Shown here piece after piece: positions 11,908 to 19,966 of a stretch of DNA of 64,000 nucleotides. Source of the stretch: Pseudomonas flexibilis (GTDB lineage Bacteria; Pseudomonadota; Gammaproteobacteria; Pseudomonadales; Pseudomonadaceae); NCBI RefSeq assembly GCF_000802425.1, contig NZ_JRUD01000015.1, positions 1 to 64,000 of the forward strand. Direction: 5' to 3'. A model generated the notes under the pieces. That model searched no databases. It had not been told where the DNA came from and worked only from the letters and a program-made list of their open reading frames with translations. Position 1 is the first letter of the stretch, and each line of letters opens with the position of its first letter. The translations under genes and the position numbers were made by a program.

Positions 11908-13248
11908 TCAGTCGCGCTTGACCACCTTGGCCAGCACTACCTTGGGTCCCTTCATCTTCTTGACGATGATGCGCAGGCCGGAGGTTTCCAGGGCTTCCTC
12001 CTCCTCGGGCATGCGGTTGAGGGTTTCGTAGATCAGCCCGGCCAGGGTGTCCGCCTCGATGTGGTCCAGGTCGACGCCCAGCAGGCGCTCGATCTTGAAC
12101 AGCGGGGTGTCGCCGCGCACCAGCAGCTTGCCCGGCTGGTAGGCCAGCACGCCGCGCTCGGCCTTGCGGTGTTCGTCCTGGATGTCGCCGACCAGGGCTT
12201 CCAGCACGTCCTCCATGGTCAGGTAGCCGATCACCTTGCCGTCGGCTTCCTCCACCAGGGCGAAGTGCACGCCGCCCTTGCGGAACTCCTCCAGCAGGGT
12301 GGTCAGCGGCATGTGCCGGGAGATGCGCTCCACCGGGCGGATCACCTCGTCCAGGTCCAGCTGCTGCGGCAGCTCGCCGAGGCGGGCCAGTTCCAGCAGC
12401 AGGTCCTTGATGTGCACCAGGCCGATGAACTCGCCGCTGGCCTCGTCGTACACCGGGTAGCGGCTGTACTTGTGGCGACGCAGGGTGCCGAACAGCTCCT
12501 CAAGCGGCGCGTTGCGCTTGATGTACACCAGGTCCTCGCGGGAGTTGGCCCAGTCGGCCACCTCCAGCTCGCCCATCTCCACCGCCGAAGCCAGCACGCG
12601 GATATCCTGGTCGCTGGGGTCGTGGGCGCGACTGGAATGCAGGATCAGCTTCAGCTCGTCGCGGCTGTAGTGATGTTCGTGGTGCGGCCCCGGCTCGCCC
12701 TGGCCGGCGAAGCGCAGGATGGCGTTGGCGCTGGCGTTGAGCAGGAAGATCGCCGGGTACATGGCCCAGTAGAACAGGTACAGCGGCACCGCCGTCCACA
12801 GCGACAGCAGCTCCGGCTTGCGGATGGCCCAGGACTTGGGCGCCAGCTCGCCGACCACGATGTGCAGGTAGGAAATGATGAAGAAGGCGACCGCGAAGGC
12901 GGCGCCATGGATGACCACCGGGTTGGTCACGCCGAGGGCGGCGAACAGCGGTTCGAGCAGGTGCGCGAAGGCCGGCTCGCCGACCCAGCCCAGGCCCAGC
13001 GAGGCCAGGGTGATGCCCAGCTGGCAGGCCGACAGGTAGGCGTCGAGCTGGCGGTGCACGGTGCGCAGGATGTGTCCGCGCCAGCCATGCTGGCTGGCGA
13101 TGGCCTCCACCTTGGTCGAGCGCAGCTTGACCATGGCGAATTCGGCGGCCACGAAGAAACCGTTGAGCAGAACGAGGAAGAAGGCGAACAGGACAAGGCC
13201 GAAATCGGCGAAGTAGGTGGAAACGCTGAGACTAGGGGAAGGGTCCAT
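11908..13248 (-). CDS. CNNM/CorC-type hemolysin-family membrane protein
   Basis: A 446-residue protein with a DUF21 (CNNM) membrane domain at about 10-195, a CBS-domain pair (about 210-340) and a C-terminal CorC/HlyC domain. LVLLNGFFVAAEFAMVKLR near the N-terminus is the DUF21 signature. Relatives (YfjD/CorC group) are linked to magnesium or cobalt efflux; the hemolysin label is historical. It lies 67 bases downstream of phoR on the same strand and could be cotranscribed with phoBR. No Pho-linked function is known to me. Confidence 0.88.
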   Translation of the reverse strand: MDPSPSLSVSTYFADFGLVLFAFFLVLLNGFFVAAEFAMVKLRSTKVEAIASQHGWRGHILRTVHRQLDAYLSACQLGITLASLGLGWVGEPAFAHLLEPLFAALGVTNPVVIHGAAFAVAFFIISYLHIVVGELAPKSWAIRKPELLSLWTAVPLYLFYWAMYPAIFLLNASANAILRFAGQGEPGPHHEHHYSRDELKLILHSSRAHDPSDQDIRVLASAVEMGELEVADWANSREDLVYIKRNAPLEELFGTLRRHKYSRYPVYDEASGEFIGLVHIKDLLLELARLGELPQQLDLDEVIRPVERISRHMPLTTLLEEFRKGGVHFALVEEADGKVIGYLTMEDVLEALVGDIQDEHRKAERGVLAYQPGKLLVRGDTPLFKIERLLGVDLDHIEADTLAGLIYETLNRMPEEEEALETSGLRIIVKKMKGPKVVLAKVVKRD

Positions 13249-13315
13249 GGTGGTTCGGGTTGGCCAATGATTCGCGCAAGATGGCTATTCAGATGGGCTT
13301 TTTCAAGCCCGACGG

Positions 13316-14638
13316 TCAATCGGAGGCGCTTTGCGCCGTGTGGCGCACCCGCTGGGTCAGCGGAAAATGGCAGGTGAAGGTACTGCCCTTGCCGGGCTGG
13401 CTGACGATTTCCAGTCGCCCGCGATGGCGCAGTAGCACATGCTTGACGATGGCCAGGCCGAGCCCTGTACCGCCGGTGTCGGCGGCACGGCTGGCGTCCA
13501 CCCGGTAGAAGCGCTCGGTGAGGCGCGGGAGGTGCTTGGCTTCGATGCCAATGCCACTGTCGCGCACCGCCAGGTGCGCGCCCTGCTCGTCGCTCCACCA
13601 CCGAACATGGATCTCACCGCCAGCCGGCGTGTACTTCACCGCGTTGAACACCAGGTTGGAGAAGGCGCTGCGCAGTTCGCTGTCGCAGCCCTTGAGCAGC
13701 AGGCCGGCCTCGGCCTCCAGGGAGATGCGGTGACCGCGCGTGCCGGACAGCGCCACGGCATCGGTGCGGATCGTCTGCAACAGGCGCTCGACCGCCACCG
13801 GCTGGTTCTCGGCCGGGTAATCGGTGGCCTCCAGACGCGCCAGCAGCAGCAGATCGTCCAGCAGGTGTGACATGCGCGTGGCCTGCTGCTGCATCTGCTG
13901 CATGGGGCGCAGCCAGCGCGGCGCCAGGGTATCGGCATGGTCGAGCAGGGTTTCCAGGTAACCGCTGATCACCGTCAGCGGCGTGCGCAGTTCGTGGGAG
14001 ACGTTGGCCACGAAGTCCTTGCGCATCTGCTCCAGCTGCTGCATGCGCGTCACGTCGCGCACCACCATCAGGTGCTCGCGCTGGCCATACAGGGTGATGA
14101 AGATCTGCAGGTGCAGGTTCGGGTCCACCGGCGAACGCAGACTCAGCGGCTCGGCGAACTCCTTGCGTTCGAAGTACTCCTTGAAGCGCGGGTGGCGCAC
14201 CAGGTTGATCACCGGCTGGCCACTGTCCTGCGGACTCTTGAGGCCAAGCAGGCGGCTGCCGGCCGGGTTCCACCATTCCAGGTTGCCATCGCTGTCGAGC
14301 ATCACCACCGCATCCTGCAGGGCGGTGGTGGACTGCTGGGCACGATCGATCACCGCCTGCAGCCGCTCGCGGGCCTCGCGGTTGCGGCGTTGCAGCAGGT
14401 AGATGCGGTCGTAGAGCGCTTCCCACAGGCCGCGCGCCTCGGGCACCTCGTCGCGGGGATTGGCGTTTTCCAGCCAGCGCTGCAGACGCAGCAGGTCACG
14501 CAGCACCCAGGCCAGATAGGCGGCCAGCCACAGCGCCAGGCTCCAACCCCAGGCGCCGCTGATCAGGCCGAGCAACAGGGTCGCCGCCAGCAGCAGCAGG
14601 CCGTGGCGCAACAGCACAGCGGCAGGATTGGCTTTCAC
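13316..14638 (-). CDS. phoR: Phosphate regulon sensor kinase PhoR
   Basis: A 440-residue membrane histidine kinase partnered with PhoB. Two N-terminal hydrophobic helices (about 10-45), a PAS-like region (about 100-200), the H-box VANVSHELRTPLTVI with the phosphorylated His near residue 215, then N, G1 (DSGIGI) and G2 (GTGLGLAIVK) boxes of the ATPase domain. With PstSCAB-PhoU it phosphorylates PhoB when phosphate is scarce. The start is GTG two bases after the phoB stop, so translation is probably coupled. Confidence 0.95.
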   Translation of the reverse strand: MKANPAAVLLRHGLLLLAATLLLGLISGAWGWSLALWLAAYLAWVLRDLLRLQRWLENANPRDEVPEARGLWEALYDRIYLLQRRNREARERLQAVIDRAQQSTTALQDAVVMLDSDGNLEWWNPAGSRLLGLKSPQDSGQPVINLVRHPRFKEYFERKEFAEPLSLRSPVDPNLHLQIFITLYGQREHLMVVRDVTRMQQLEQMRKDFVANVSHELRTPLTVISGYLETLLDHADTLAPRWLRPMQQMQQQATRMSHLLDDLLLLARLEATDYPAENQPVAVERLLQTIRTDAVALSGTRGHRISLEAEAGLLLKGCDSELRSAFSNLVFNAVKYTPAGGEIHVRWWSDEQGAHLAVRDSGIGIEAKHLPRLTERFYRVDASRAADTGGTGLGLAIVKHVLLRHRGRLEIVSQPGKGSTFTCHFPLTQRVRHTAQSASD

Positions 14639-14640
14639 AT

Positions 14641-15330
14641 TCAGGCTCGGGTGGAGAAACGGTAACCGGTGCCGCGCACCGTCTGAACCAGCGACTCGTA
14701 GTCGCTGCCTAGCGCCTTGCGCAGCCGGCGGATATGCACGTCGACGGTACGCTCTTCCACATACACATTGCCACCCCAGACCTGGTCCAGCAGTTGGCCA
14801 CGGGTATAGGCGCGCTCCTGGTGGGTCATGAAGAACTGCAGCAGGCGGTACTCGGTGGGTCCCATCTCGGCCGCGCGACCATCGATGGTCACCCGGTGGC
14901 TGACCGGGTCCAGGCGCAGGCCGCCCACCTCGATGGGCGTCTCGTCGTCATCCGCGCCGGTGCGACGCAGCACGGCCTTCAGGCGCGCCACCAGCTCGCG
15001 GGGCGAGAACGGCTTGGTGATGTAGTCATCGGCGCCGACCTCCAGGCCCTGCACCTTGTTGTCCTCTTCGCCCTTGGCGGTGAGCATGATGATCGGCGTG
15101 GCGGCGGTCAGCTCGTCGCGCTTCAGGCGCCGCGCCAGTTCGATGCCCGAGGTCCCGGGCAGCATCCAGTCGAGCAGGATCAGGTCCGGCTTGCGATCGA
15201 CGATCAGGCTGTGCGCCTGCTGGCTGTCGGCCGCTTCCAGACACTGGTAGCCGGCCATCTCCAGCGCCACCGCGATCATCTCGCGGATCGGCGCCTCGTC
15301 ATCGACGATCAGAATGGTCTTGCCTGCCAT
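14641..15330 (-). CDS. phoB: Phosphate regulon response regulator PhoB
   Basis: A 229-residue OmpR-class regulator. The receiver domain has acidic residues DDEAP at 10-14 and phospho-acceptor Asp54 (LILLDWMLP); a winged-helix DNA-binding domain fills about 130-229. It activates phosphate-starvation genes at Pho boxes. A candidate Pho box lies about 50 bases upstream (15380-15397), consistent with the autoregulation known for phoB. First gene of phoB-phoR. Confidence 0.97.
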   Translation of the reverse strand: MAGKTILIVDDEAPIREMIAVALEMAGYQCLEAADSQQAHSLIVDRKPDLILLDWMLPGTSGIELARRLKRDELTAATPIIMLTAKGEEDNKVQGLEVGADDYITKPFSPRELVARLKAVLRRTGADDDETPIEVGGLRLDPVSHRVTIDGRAAEMGPTEYRLLQFFMTHQERAYTRGQLLDQVWGGNVYVEERTVDVHIRRLRKALGSDYESLVQTVRGTGYRFSTRA

Positions 15331-15379
15331 GGTTTCCCTATGCGATTCCGGTCAATGCCGGGCATTAGATAACGGAATT

Positions 15380-15397
15380 GTTGCAGCGGTGTGACAG
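15380..15397 (-). promoter_or_regulatory. Candidate Pho box upstream of phoB
   Basis: Read on the minus strand, the sequence is CTGTCACACCGCTGCAAC: a first heptamer CTGTCAC close to the CTGTCAT consensus, four bases, then a weaker second heptamer CTGCAAC. Its position about 50 bases before phoB fits PhoB autoregulation. Confidence 0.55.
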
Positions 15398-15484
15398 TTG
15401 AGTGGCGCGCCGTGCGTCGGACGCTCCCGGCAAACAACCGTCGCAGGCACTCCAACCGGATGAATATCGCGAGGGGTACCTGCC

Positions 15485-15856
15485 ATGAAAATGCCGATCC
15501 CGTTATTCAGCGCTGTCGTCGCACTGACGCTGCTTTCCGGCCTGGCCCACGCCCAGGCGCCTGCCTCGGTCCAGGATGATCGCCTGGTCGACCCGCAGGG
15601 CATGACGCTCTACACCTACGGAAAGGACAGCGAGGGGCAGTCCAACTGCACCGAGCAATGCGCGGACATCTGGCCACCGCTGATCGCCGCGGAAGGCGCA
15701 CAGCCGAGCGGCAAATGGAGCCTGGTCACCCGCCAGGATGGCACGATGCAATGGGCCTACGACGGCAAGCCGCTGTACACCTACGCCAAGGACAAGCAGC
15801 CCGGCGACACCACCGGCGACACGCTGATGGGCGTCTGGCATGTGGCCAAGCCGTAG
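15485..15856 (+). CDS. Exported COG4315-type YxxxxD repeat protein
   Basis: A 123-residue exported protein. The signal peptide ends GLAHA/Q near residue 23. The mature part holds two copies of the LYTYxKD pattern (about residues 41-47 and 97-103), the hallmark of the COG4315 secreted/lipoprotein group, plus one Cys pair (NCTEQC). There is no lipobox, so periplasmic rather than lipidated. The function is unknown. It is divergent from phoB and shares its control region, so phosphate control is possible but unproven. Confidence 0.8.
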   Translation: MKMPIPLFSAVVALTLLSGLAHAQAPASVQDDRLVDPQGMTLYTYGKDSEGQSNCTEQCADIWPPLIAAEGAQPSGKWSLVTRQDGTMQWAYDGKPLYTYAKDKQPGDTTGDTLMGVWHVAKP

Positions 15857-15870
15857 GCCGTCGTGAAACG

Positions 15871-15900
15871 CCTGTGGGAGCGGAGCGGACTTGTCCCCCA
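15871..15900 (+). repeat. REP-type unit in convergent gap
   Basis: CCTGTGGGAGCGGAGCGGACTTGTCCCCCA is a REP-core copy with a small internal duplication (GAGCG), lying between the COG4315 gene and convergent ubiA. The remainder of this 114-base gap shows nothing else I can support. Confidence 0.5.
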
Positions 15901-15970
15901 GGCTGCGGTGGCGCCGGCGCAAAAGCATCGCCTGAAGCCCCTCCCGCAGGCTCCCGGGCCATGGGAGGCG

Positions 15971-16861
15971 CTAGCGCAGCAGGTAATCCACCACCACGCC
16001 GAGGAAGATCGCCAGCCCGGCCCAGTGGTTGTGCAGGAAGGCCTGGAAACACACCAGCGGCTCACGGTTGCGGGTGCGCCAGAACTCCCAGAGGAAGCAG
16101 GCCAGCGCCACGCCCAGGCCGAGGTGGAAATACAGGCCGAGCCCGAAACGCGCGCCGGCCAGCAGCAGGAACACTAGCGACAGGCACTGCAGGGTGAAGA
16201 TGATCAGCCGGTCAGCCTCGCCGAACAGGATGGCGGTCGAGCGCACGCCGATCTTCAGGTCGTCCTCGCGGTCGGCCATGGCGTAGTAGGTGTCGTAGCC
16301 GACGGTCCACACCACGTTGGCGATGAACAGCACCCAGGCCTCCGGCGGCAGCACGCCGCGCTCGGCGGTGAAGCACATGAGGATGCCCCAGGAGTACGCG
16401 GCGCCGAGCACCACCTGCGGATAGTAGGTGTAGCGCTTCATGAACGGGTACAGCGCGGCCACCGCCAGGGCGCCGAACGACAGCCACACGGTGACGGCGT
16501 TGGTCAACAGCACCAGGCCGAAACTCAGCGCCACCAGCACGGCGAACAGCAGCCAGGCTTCCTTTACCCGCACCTTGCCGGTGGCCAGCGGCCGGGTACG
16601 GGTGCGTGCCACATGGCCGTCGAAGTTGCGGTCGGCGAAGTCGTTGATCACGCAGCCGGCCGAGCGCATGAGAATCACCCCCAGGGTGAAGATGGCCACG
16701 TGGGCGACACTCGGCGCACCCTCGCCGGCAATCCACAGCGCCGCCAGGGTCGGCCAGAGCAGCAGGTAGATGCCGATCGGCTTGTCCAGGCGCATCAGCT
16801 GGACGAAGTCCCAGGCGCGGGGATGCAGGCGATTGAACGATTGCAGCAGCTGCGTGTACAT
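15971..16861 (-). CDS. ubiA: 4-hydroxybenzoate polyprenyltransferase UbiA
   Basis: A 296-residue integral membrane enzyme that prenylates 4-hydroxybenzoate in ubiquinone synthesis. The first Asp-rich motif [11 protein letters not shown] and a second ([16 protein letters not shown]) bind the Mg-prenyl diphosphate. About nine hydrophobic helices; normal length. It sits 14 bases downstream of ubiC, which makes its substrate. A longer open frame upstream overlaps ubiC out of frame; the ATG of [14 protein letters not shown] matches the family start. Confidence 0.96.
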   Translation of the reverse strand: MYTQLLQSFNRLHPRAWDFVQLMRLDKPIGIYLLLWPTLAALWIAGEGAPSVAHVAIFTLGVILMRSAGCVINDFADRNFDGHVARTRTRPLATGKVRVKEAWLLFAVLVALSFGLVLLTNAVTVWLSFGALAVAALYPFMKRYTYYPQVVLGAAYSWGILMCFTAERGVLPPEAWVLFIANVVWTVGYDTYYAMADREDDLKIGVRSTAILFGEADRLIIFTLQCLSLVFLLLAGARFGLGLYFHLGLGVALACFLWEFWRTRNREPLVCFQAFLHNHWAGLAIFLGVVVDYLLR

Positions 16862-16875
16862 GGGTTCTCCGGTGA

Positions 16876-17421
16876 CTAGGGGTTGCCGTCGGCGGCGCGT
16901 ACCGCCCGCCAGTGCGGCGGCAGGAAGATCTCGGCGACCAGCACGCCGACCGAACCGCGCTGGAAGCAGGAGCGCCGCGCCCAGAGTCCGGCCTGAGCCG
17001 CCTCGGCGGGCAGCCAGGCGGGCGGGTAGTGGCAGATCTCGAAGGGGCTGCGCCCGAAGGCCTTGTCGCTGAACAGCAGATGGCCCAGCGGGCGCTTGCC
17101 CAAGTGCTGCAGGTCCAGCTCCAGCGCCTGCAGTGCCTCGCGGCTGGCCACGCTGCGGGCGAACACCCAGGGCTCGCCGTGCCCGCAAAGATAGACCTCG
17201 CGCACCCACCCGGTGCTGCCGGGCGCCAGGCCCAGCACGGCGCATTCGTCGTCGCGCAACCCGTGCCAGCCTTCCAGCAGCGGGCGCACGGAAAAATCGC
17301 CGCCGGCGAGGGTGGTCAGGCGCAGGGTCAGGGAGCCCGGCTCGAACAGCCAGTCCCGCACGCTGGCATCGAGCGGGGCGGCCAGGCAATCGGCGGTCAG
17401 CCAGGGAGAAAGGTCGGACAC
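16876..17421 (-). CDS. ubiC: Chorismate pyruvate-lyase UbiC
   Basis: A 181-residue cytosolic enzyme converting chorismate to 4-hydroxybenzoate and pyruvate, the first ubiquinone step. The conserved core is [19 protein letters not shown], with the active-site Arg near 75 and Glu in the C-terminal part. It begins with GTG (SDLSPWLT). First gene of ubiC-ubiA, divergent from the rubredoxin operon. Confidence 0.94.
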   Translation of the reverse strand: MSDLSPWLTADCLAAPLDASVRDWLFEPGSLTLRLTTLAGGDFSVRPLLEGWHGLRDDECAVLGLAPGSTGWVREVYLCGHGEPWVFARSVASREALQALELDLQHLGKRPLGHLLFSDKAFGRSPFEICHYPPAWLPAEAAQAGLWARRSCFQRGSVGVLVAEIFLPPHWRAVRAADGNP

Positions 17422-17554
17422 GATTGAATCGGCAGTTGGGGTACGAAGGCCGGCAGTCTACCGCACCCTACCAAGGAAAGGGTCCGCCACCCTTGGCGCA
17501 TCGCGGTGCTTGGGATAGCGTGCCGGTTCGTGGCAACCCAGCGAGACAATGCAG

Positions 17555-17722
17555 ATGAAGACCTGGCAATGCGCGGTATGCGGACTGATCTATGACGAAG
17601 CCAAGGGCTGGCCCGAAGACGGCATCGCCCCCGGCACCCCCTGGGCACAGGTGCCCGAGGATTGGGTATGCCCCGACTGCGGGGTCAGCAAGAGCGACTT
17701 CGTGATGATGGAAGTGGCCTGA
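17555..17722 (+). CDS. rubA: Rubredoxin
   Basis: A 55-residue iron protein carrying electrons in the cytosol. The two ligand pairs CAVCG and CPDCG coordinate one Fe; [15 protein letters not shown] is typical of Pseudomonas rubredoxins. Another in-frame ATG lies two codons upstream (17549); the 55-residue start matches the family length. The stop overlaps the reductase start by one base (TGATG), so the pair is coupled. Only one rubredoxin gene is present here, whereas P. aeruginosa has two in tandem (from memory). Confidence 0.92.
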   Translation: MKTWQCAVCGLIYDEAKGWPEDGIAPGTPWAQVPEDWVCPDCGVSKSDFVMMEVA

Positions 17723-18876
17723 TGGCGCAACCCAAACCCGTGGTGATAGTCGGCACCGGGCTGGCCGGCTACGGCCTGGCCCGGGAGTTTCGCAAGCTCG
17801 ATGTGCAGACCCCGCTGCTGCTGATCAGCGCCGACGACGGCCGTTCCTATTCCAAGCCGATGCTCTCCACCGCCTTCGCCAAGGGCCAGGATGCCGAGGC
17901 GCTGGTGATGGCCGAACCGGGCGCGCTGGCCGAGCAGTTGCATGCCGAGATCCGCACCCACACCCGAGTGACCGCCATCGACCCGCAGGCCCGCCGCCTG
18001 TGGCTGGATGCCGAGCCCGTCGACTACCGCGACCTGGTGCTGGCGCTGGGTGCCGAGTGCGTGCGGGTACCGGTGGATGGCGATGCCACCGGGCGCATTC
18101 TCACCGTCAACGACCTGGAGGACTACGCACGCTTTCGCGCCGCGCTGAAGGGCAAACGGCGGGTGCTGATCCTCGGCGCCGGGCTGATCGGCTGCGAGTT
18201 CGCCAACGACCTGCGCCTGGGTGGTTACGAGGTGGACCTGGTCGGTCTGTCCGAGCAACCGATGCCGGAACTGCTGCAACCGGCGCTGGGCGACGCTCTG
18301 AGCGATGCGCTGCGGCAGCTCGGCGTGGGCCTGTATCTGGGCCGCACGCTGGCCAGCCTGAACCAGGCCGGCGACGGCCTGCAGGCGCTGCTGTCCGACG
18401 GGACGCGCCTGGACTGCGACCTGGTGCTTTCGGCGATAGGCCTGGGCCCGCGCACCGCGCTGGCCCAGGCGGCAGGCCTGGCCACTGGGCGCGGCATCCG
18501 TGTCGACCGGCAGCTGCGCAGCTCCGCACCGCACATCTATGCGCTGGGCGATTGCGCCGAGGTCGAAGGCCTCAACCTGCTTTACGTGATGCCGCTGATG
18601 GCCGGCGCTCGCGCCCTGGCCCGCACGCTGGCGGGCGAGCCGAGCGAGGTGCGCTACGGCCCCATGCCGGTGACGGTCAAGACCCCGGCTTGTCCGCTGG
18701 TGGTGGCGCCGCCGCCCCCGGGCCGCACCGGCGAGTGGCAACTGGAGGGCGAGGGCCTCGACTGGCGCGCGCTGTGTCGCGATGCCGACGGCACCCTGCT
18801 GGGTTACGGCCTGAGTGGAGAGGCCGTGCAGGGGCGTCTGGCACTCAACCGGGAACTGCCGTCGCTGCTCGATTGA
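17722..18876 (+). CDS. rubB: Rubredoxin-NAD(+) reductase
   Basis: A 384-residue FAD enzyme passing electrons from NADH to rubredoxin, for alkane hydroxylases or oxidative-stress reductases. The FAD-binding turn [14 protein letters not shown] is near residues 8-21, the NAD-binding turn [16 protein letters not shown] near 148-163, and an FAD-closing motif ([11 protein letters not shown]) near 273. Length matches AlkT/RubB. Translation is coupled to rubA. Which hydroxylase or reductase uses it here cannot be told, as none is adjacent. Confidence 0.94.
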   Translation: MAQPKPVVIVGTGLAGYGLAREFRKLDVQTPLLLISADDGRSYSKPMLSTAFAKGQDAEALVMAEPGALAEQLHAEIRTHTRVTAIDPQARRLWLDAEPVDYRDLVLALGAECVRVPVDGDATGRILTVNDLEDYARFRAALKGKRRVLILGAGLIGCEFANDLRLGGYEVDLVGLSEQPMPELLQPALGDALSDALRQLGVGLYLGRTLASLNQAGDGLQALLSDGTRLDCDLVLSAIGLGPRTALAQAAGLATGRGIRVDRQLRSSAPHIYALGDCAEVEGLNLLYVMPLMAGARALARTLAGEPSEVRYGPMPVTVKTPACPLVVAPPPPGRTGEWQLEGEGLDWRALCRDADGTLLGYGLSGEAVQGRLALNRELPSLLD

Positions 18877-19037
18877 GGCGCGCCGCACGACGTTCCGTCG
18901 GTTCTGGGCAGCGGTTGGCACCTCAGGCGACGTTCGAGGACTGGCGTGGCCCGTGGGCACATGCCATCCTCGAAGTGACTGCCGCGGGCTAGAGCCCCCG
19001 CAGCACGGGGCGCTGTTCACCCGAACAGCACGGACAC

Positions 19038-19054
19038 AACAACAAGAACAACAA
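19038..19054 (+). promoter_or_regulatory. AAN-triplet (Hfq/Crc-type) motif before HU gene
   Basis: AACAACAAGAACAACAA is five uninterrupted AAN triplets plus AA, 26 bases before the HU start codon. This pattern is what the distal face of Hfq binds with Crc in Pseudomonas catabolite repression. It could also be an A-rich translation enhancer. Crc itself is encoded at 59255-60034. Confidence 0.5.
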
Positions 19055-19080
19055 TGACACCGTCGAAGAGGCATCACTTT

Positions 19081-19353
19081 ATGCGCAAACCGGAACTCGC
19101 CGCCGCCATCGCGGACAAGGCCGATCTCACCCGCGAGCAGGCCAATCGTGTGCTCAACGCCGTCCTGGAAGAAATCACCGATGCGCTGAACCGCAAGGAA
19201 AGCGTCACCCTGGTCGGCTTTGGCACCTTTGTGCAACGCCACCGGGGCGCCCGCACCGGCAAGAATCCGCAAACCGGTGAACCCGTGAAGATCAAGGCAA
19301 GCAACACCGTGGCGTTCAAACCCGGAAAGTCGCTACGCGACGCCATCAACTGA
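19081..19353 (+). CDS. hupA: HU-family nucleoid DNA-binding protein
   Basis: A 90-residue histone-like protein that bends and compacts DNA. It carries the bacterial HU/IHF signature (GFGTFVQRHRGARTGKNPQT) and the Pro-containing beta arm. The start at MRKPELAAAIADKADLT matches the family; an in-frame ATG 27 bases upstream lacks a ribosome site, while GAAGAGG precedes 19081. Position after rubB is the same as I recall in P. aeruginosa. The leader carries a striking AAN-repeat. Confidence 0.95.
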   Translation: MRKPELAAAIADKADLTREQANRVLNAVLEEITDALNRKESVTLVGFGTFVQRHRGARTGKNPQTGEPVKIKASNTVAFKPGKSLRDAIN

Positions 19354-19360
19354 TCGCTAC

Positions 19361-19391
19361 ACGGCCCGCCTGCCTGGCGGGCCGTTGTTTG
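19361..19391 (+). terminator. Terminator after HU gene
   Basis: ACGGCCCGCC (19361-19370) pairs with GGCGGGCCGT (19376-19385) around a TGCCT loop, followed by TGTTTGCATTTTT. Strong stem, imperfect T-run, 8 bases after the stop codon. Confidence 0.8.
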
Positions 19392-19450
19392 CATTTTTCT
19401 ACACAAGTTCGGCTGCTGGGGCGTTATTTGGCCGCTAGAATCGCGCGCTT

Positions 19451-19458
19451 AACAACAA
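19451..19458 (+). promoter_or_regulatory. Second AAN motif (AACAACAA) in a leader
   Basis: AACAACAA lies 21 bases before the start codon at 19480 and overlaps the region a ribosome would approach. It matches the minimal catabolite-activity motif AANAANAA bound by Hfq/Crc. Confidence 0.4.
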
Positions 19459-19479
19459 TTACCCCCTTTCGAGGCCGCG

Positions 19480-19854
19480 ATGAAATTTCGTTTTCTACTC
19501 TGGATGCTGGGCCGCCTGATGAACAAGGCCAGCCACACCAACCCCGAGTTCCAGCAGCAGCTGGCCGAGAAGGACCTGGTGTTCCAGTTGCACACCCTGG
19601 ATGGCCGGGTGGCCCGCCATTTCATCGTCAAGGATCAGCGGATCACCAGCAAACGCGGACCCGCCACTCAGCCGGCCTTCGCCCTGGGCTTTCGTGACGC
19701 GGCCTACGGCTTTGCCACCCTCACCGCCAAGAACAAGCAGCTGGCCTTCATGAAGGGCATCCAGGACAAGGACATCCAGATCCAGGGCAATCCGATGCTG
19801 GTGATGTGGTTCCAGGGGCTGACCAAGTACCTGAAGCCGAAGAAGAAGGCCTGA
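19480..19854 (+). CDS. Conserved protein, possible SCP2-like fold
   Basis: A 124-residue soluble protein of unknown function. The pattern (KDLVFQLHTLDGRVARHF followed by a FRDAAYGFATLTAKN segment and IQIQGNPMLVMWF) resembles SCP2-like lipid-binding proteins, but this is a tentative reading. No signal peptide; the C-terminus is Lys-rich. CGAGG precedes the ATG. I recall the same gene between the HU gene and the HDOD gene in P. aeruginosa (PA5347). A function in lipid or hydrocarbon handling is possible given the nearby rubredoxin genes, but is inference only. Confidence 0.7.
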   Translation: MKFRFLLWMLGRLMNKASHTNPEFQQQLAEKDLVFQLHTLDGRVARHFIVKDQRITSKRGPATQPAFALGFRDAAYGFATLTAKNKQLAFMKGIQDKDIQIQGNPMLVMWFQGLTKYLKPKKKA

Positions 19855-19966
19855 TCCCGACACTGGCCGGCTACTGAACCGCGGTCTAACGCGGACACAC
19901 CTTCCTTTCCACTCTCCCGGCGCGCCGCGGCGGCCAGAACAGCGCTGACTGCCCTACGGGGCAGCC

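Noticed and set aside
17590-19272. A 560-codon minus-strand frame opposite rubA, rubB and the HU gene
   Set aside because: Same shadow pattern: composition biased, no motif, and it crosses three well-supported genes.
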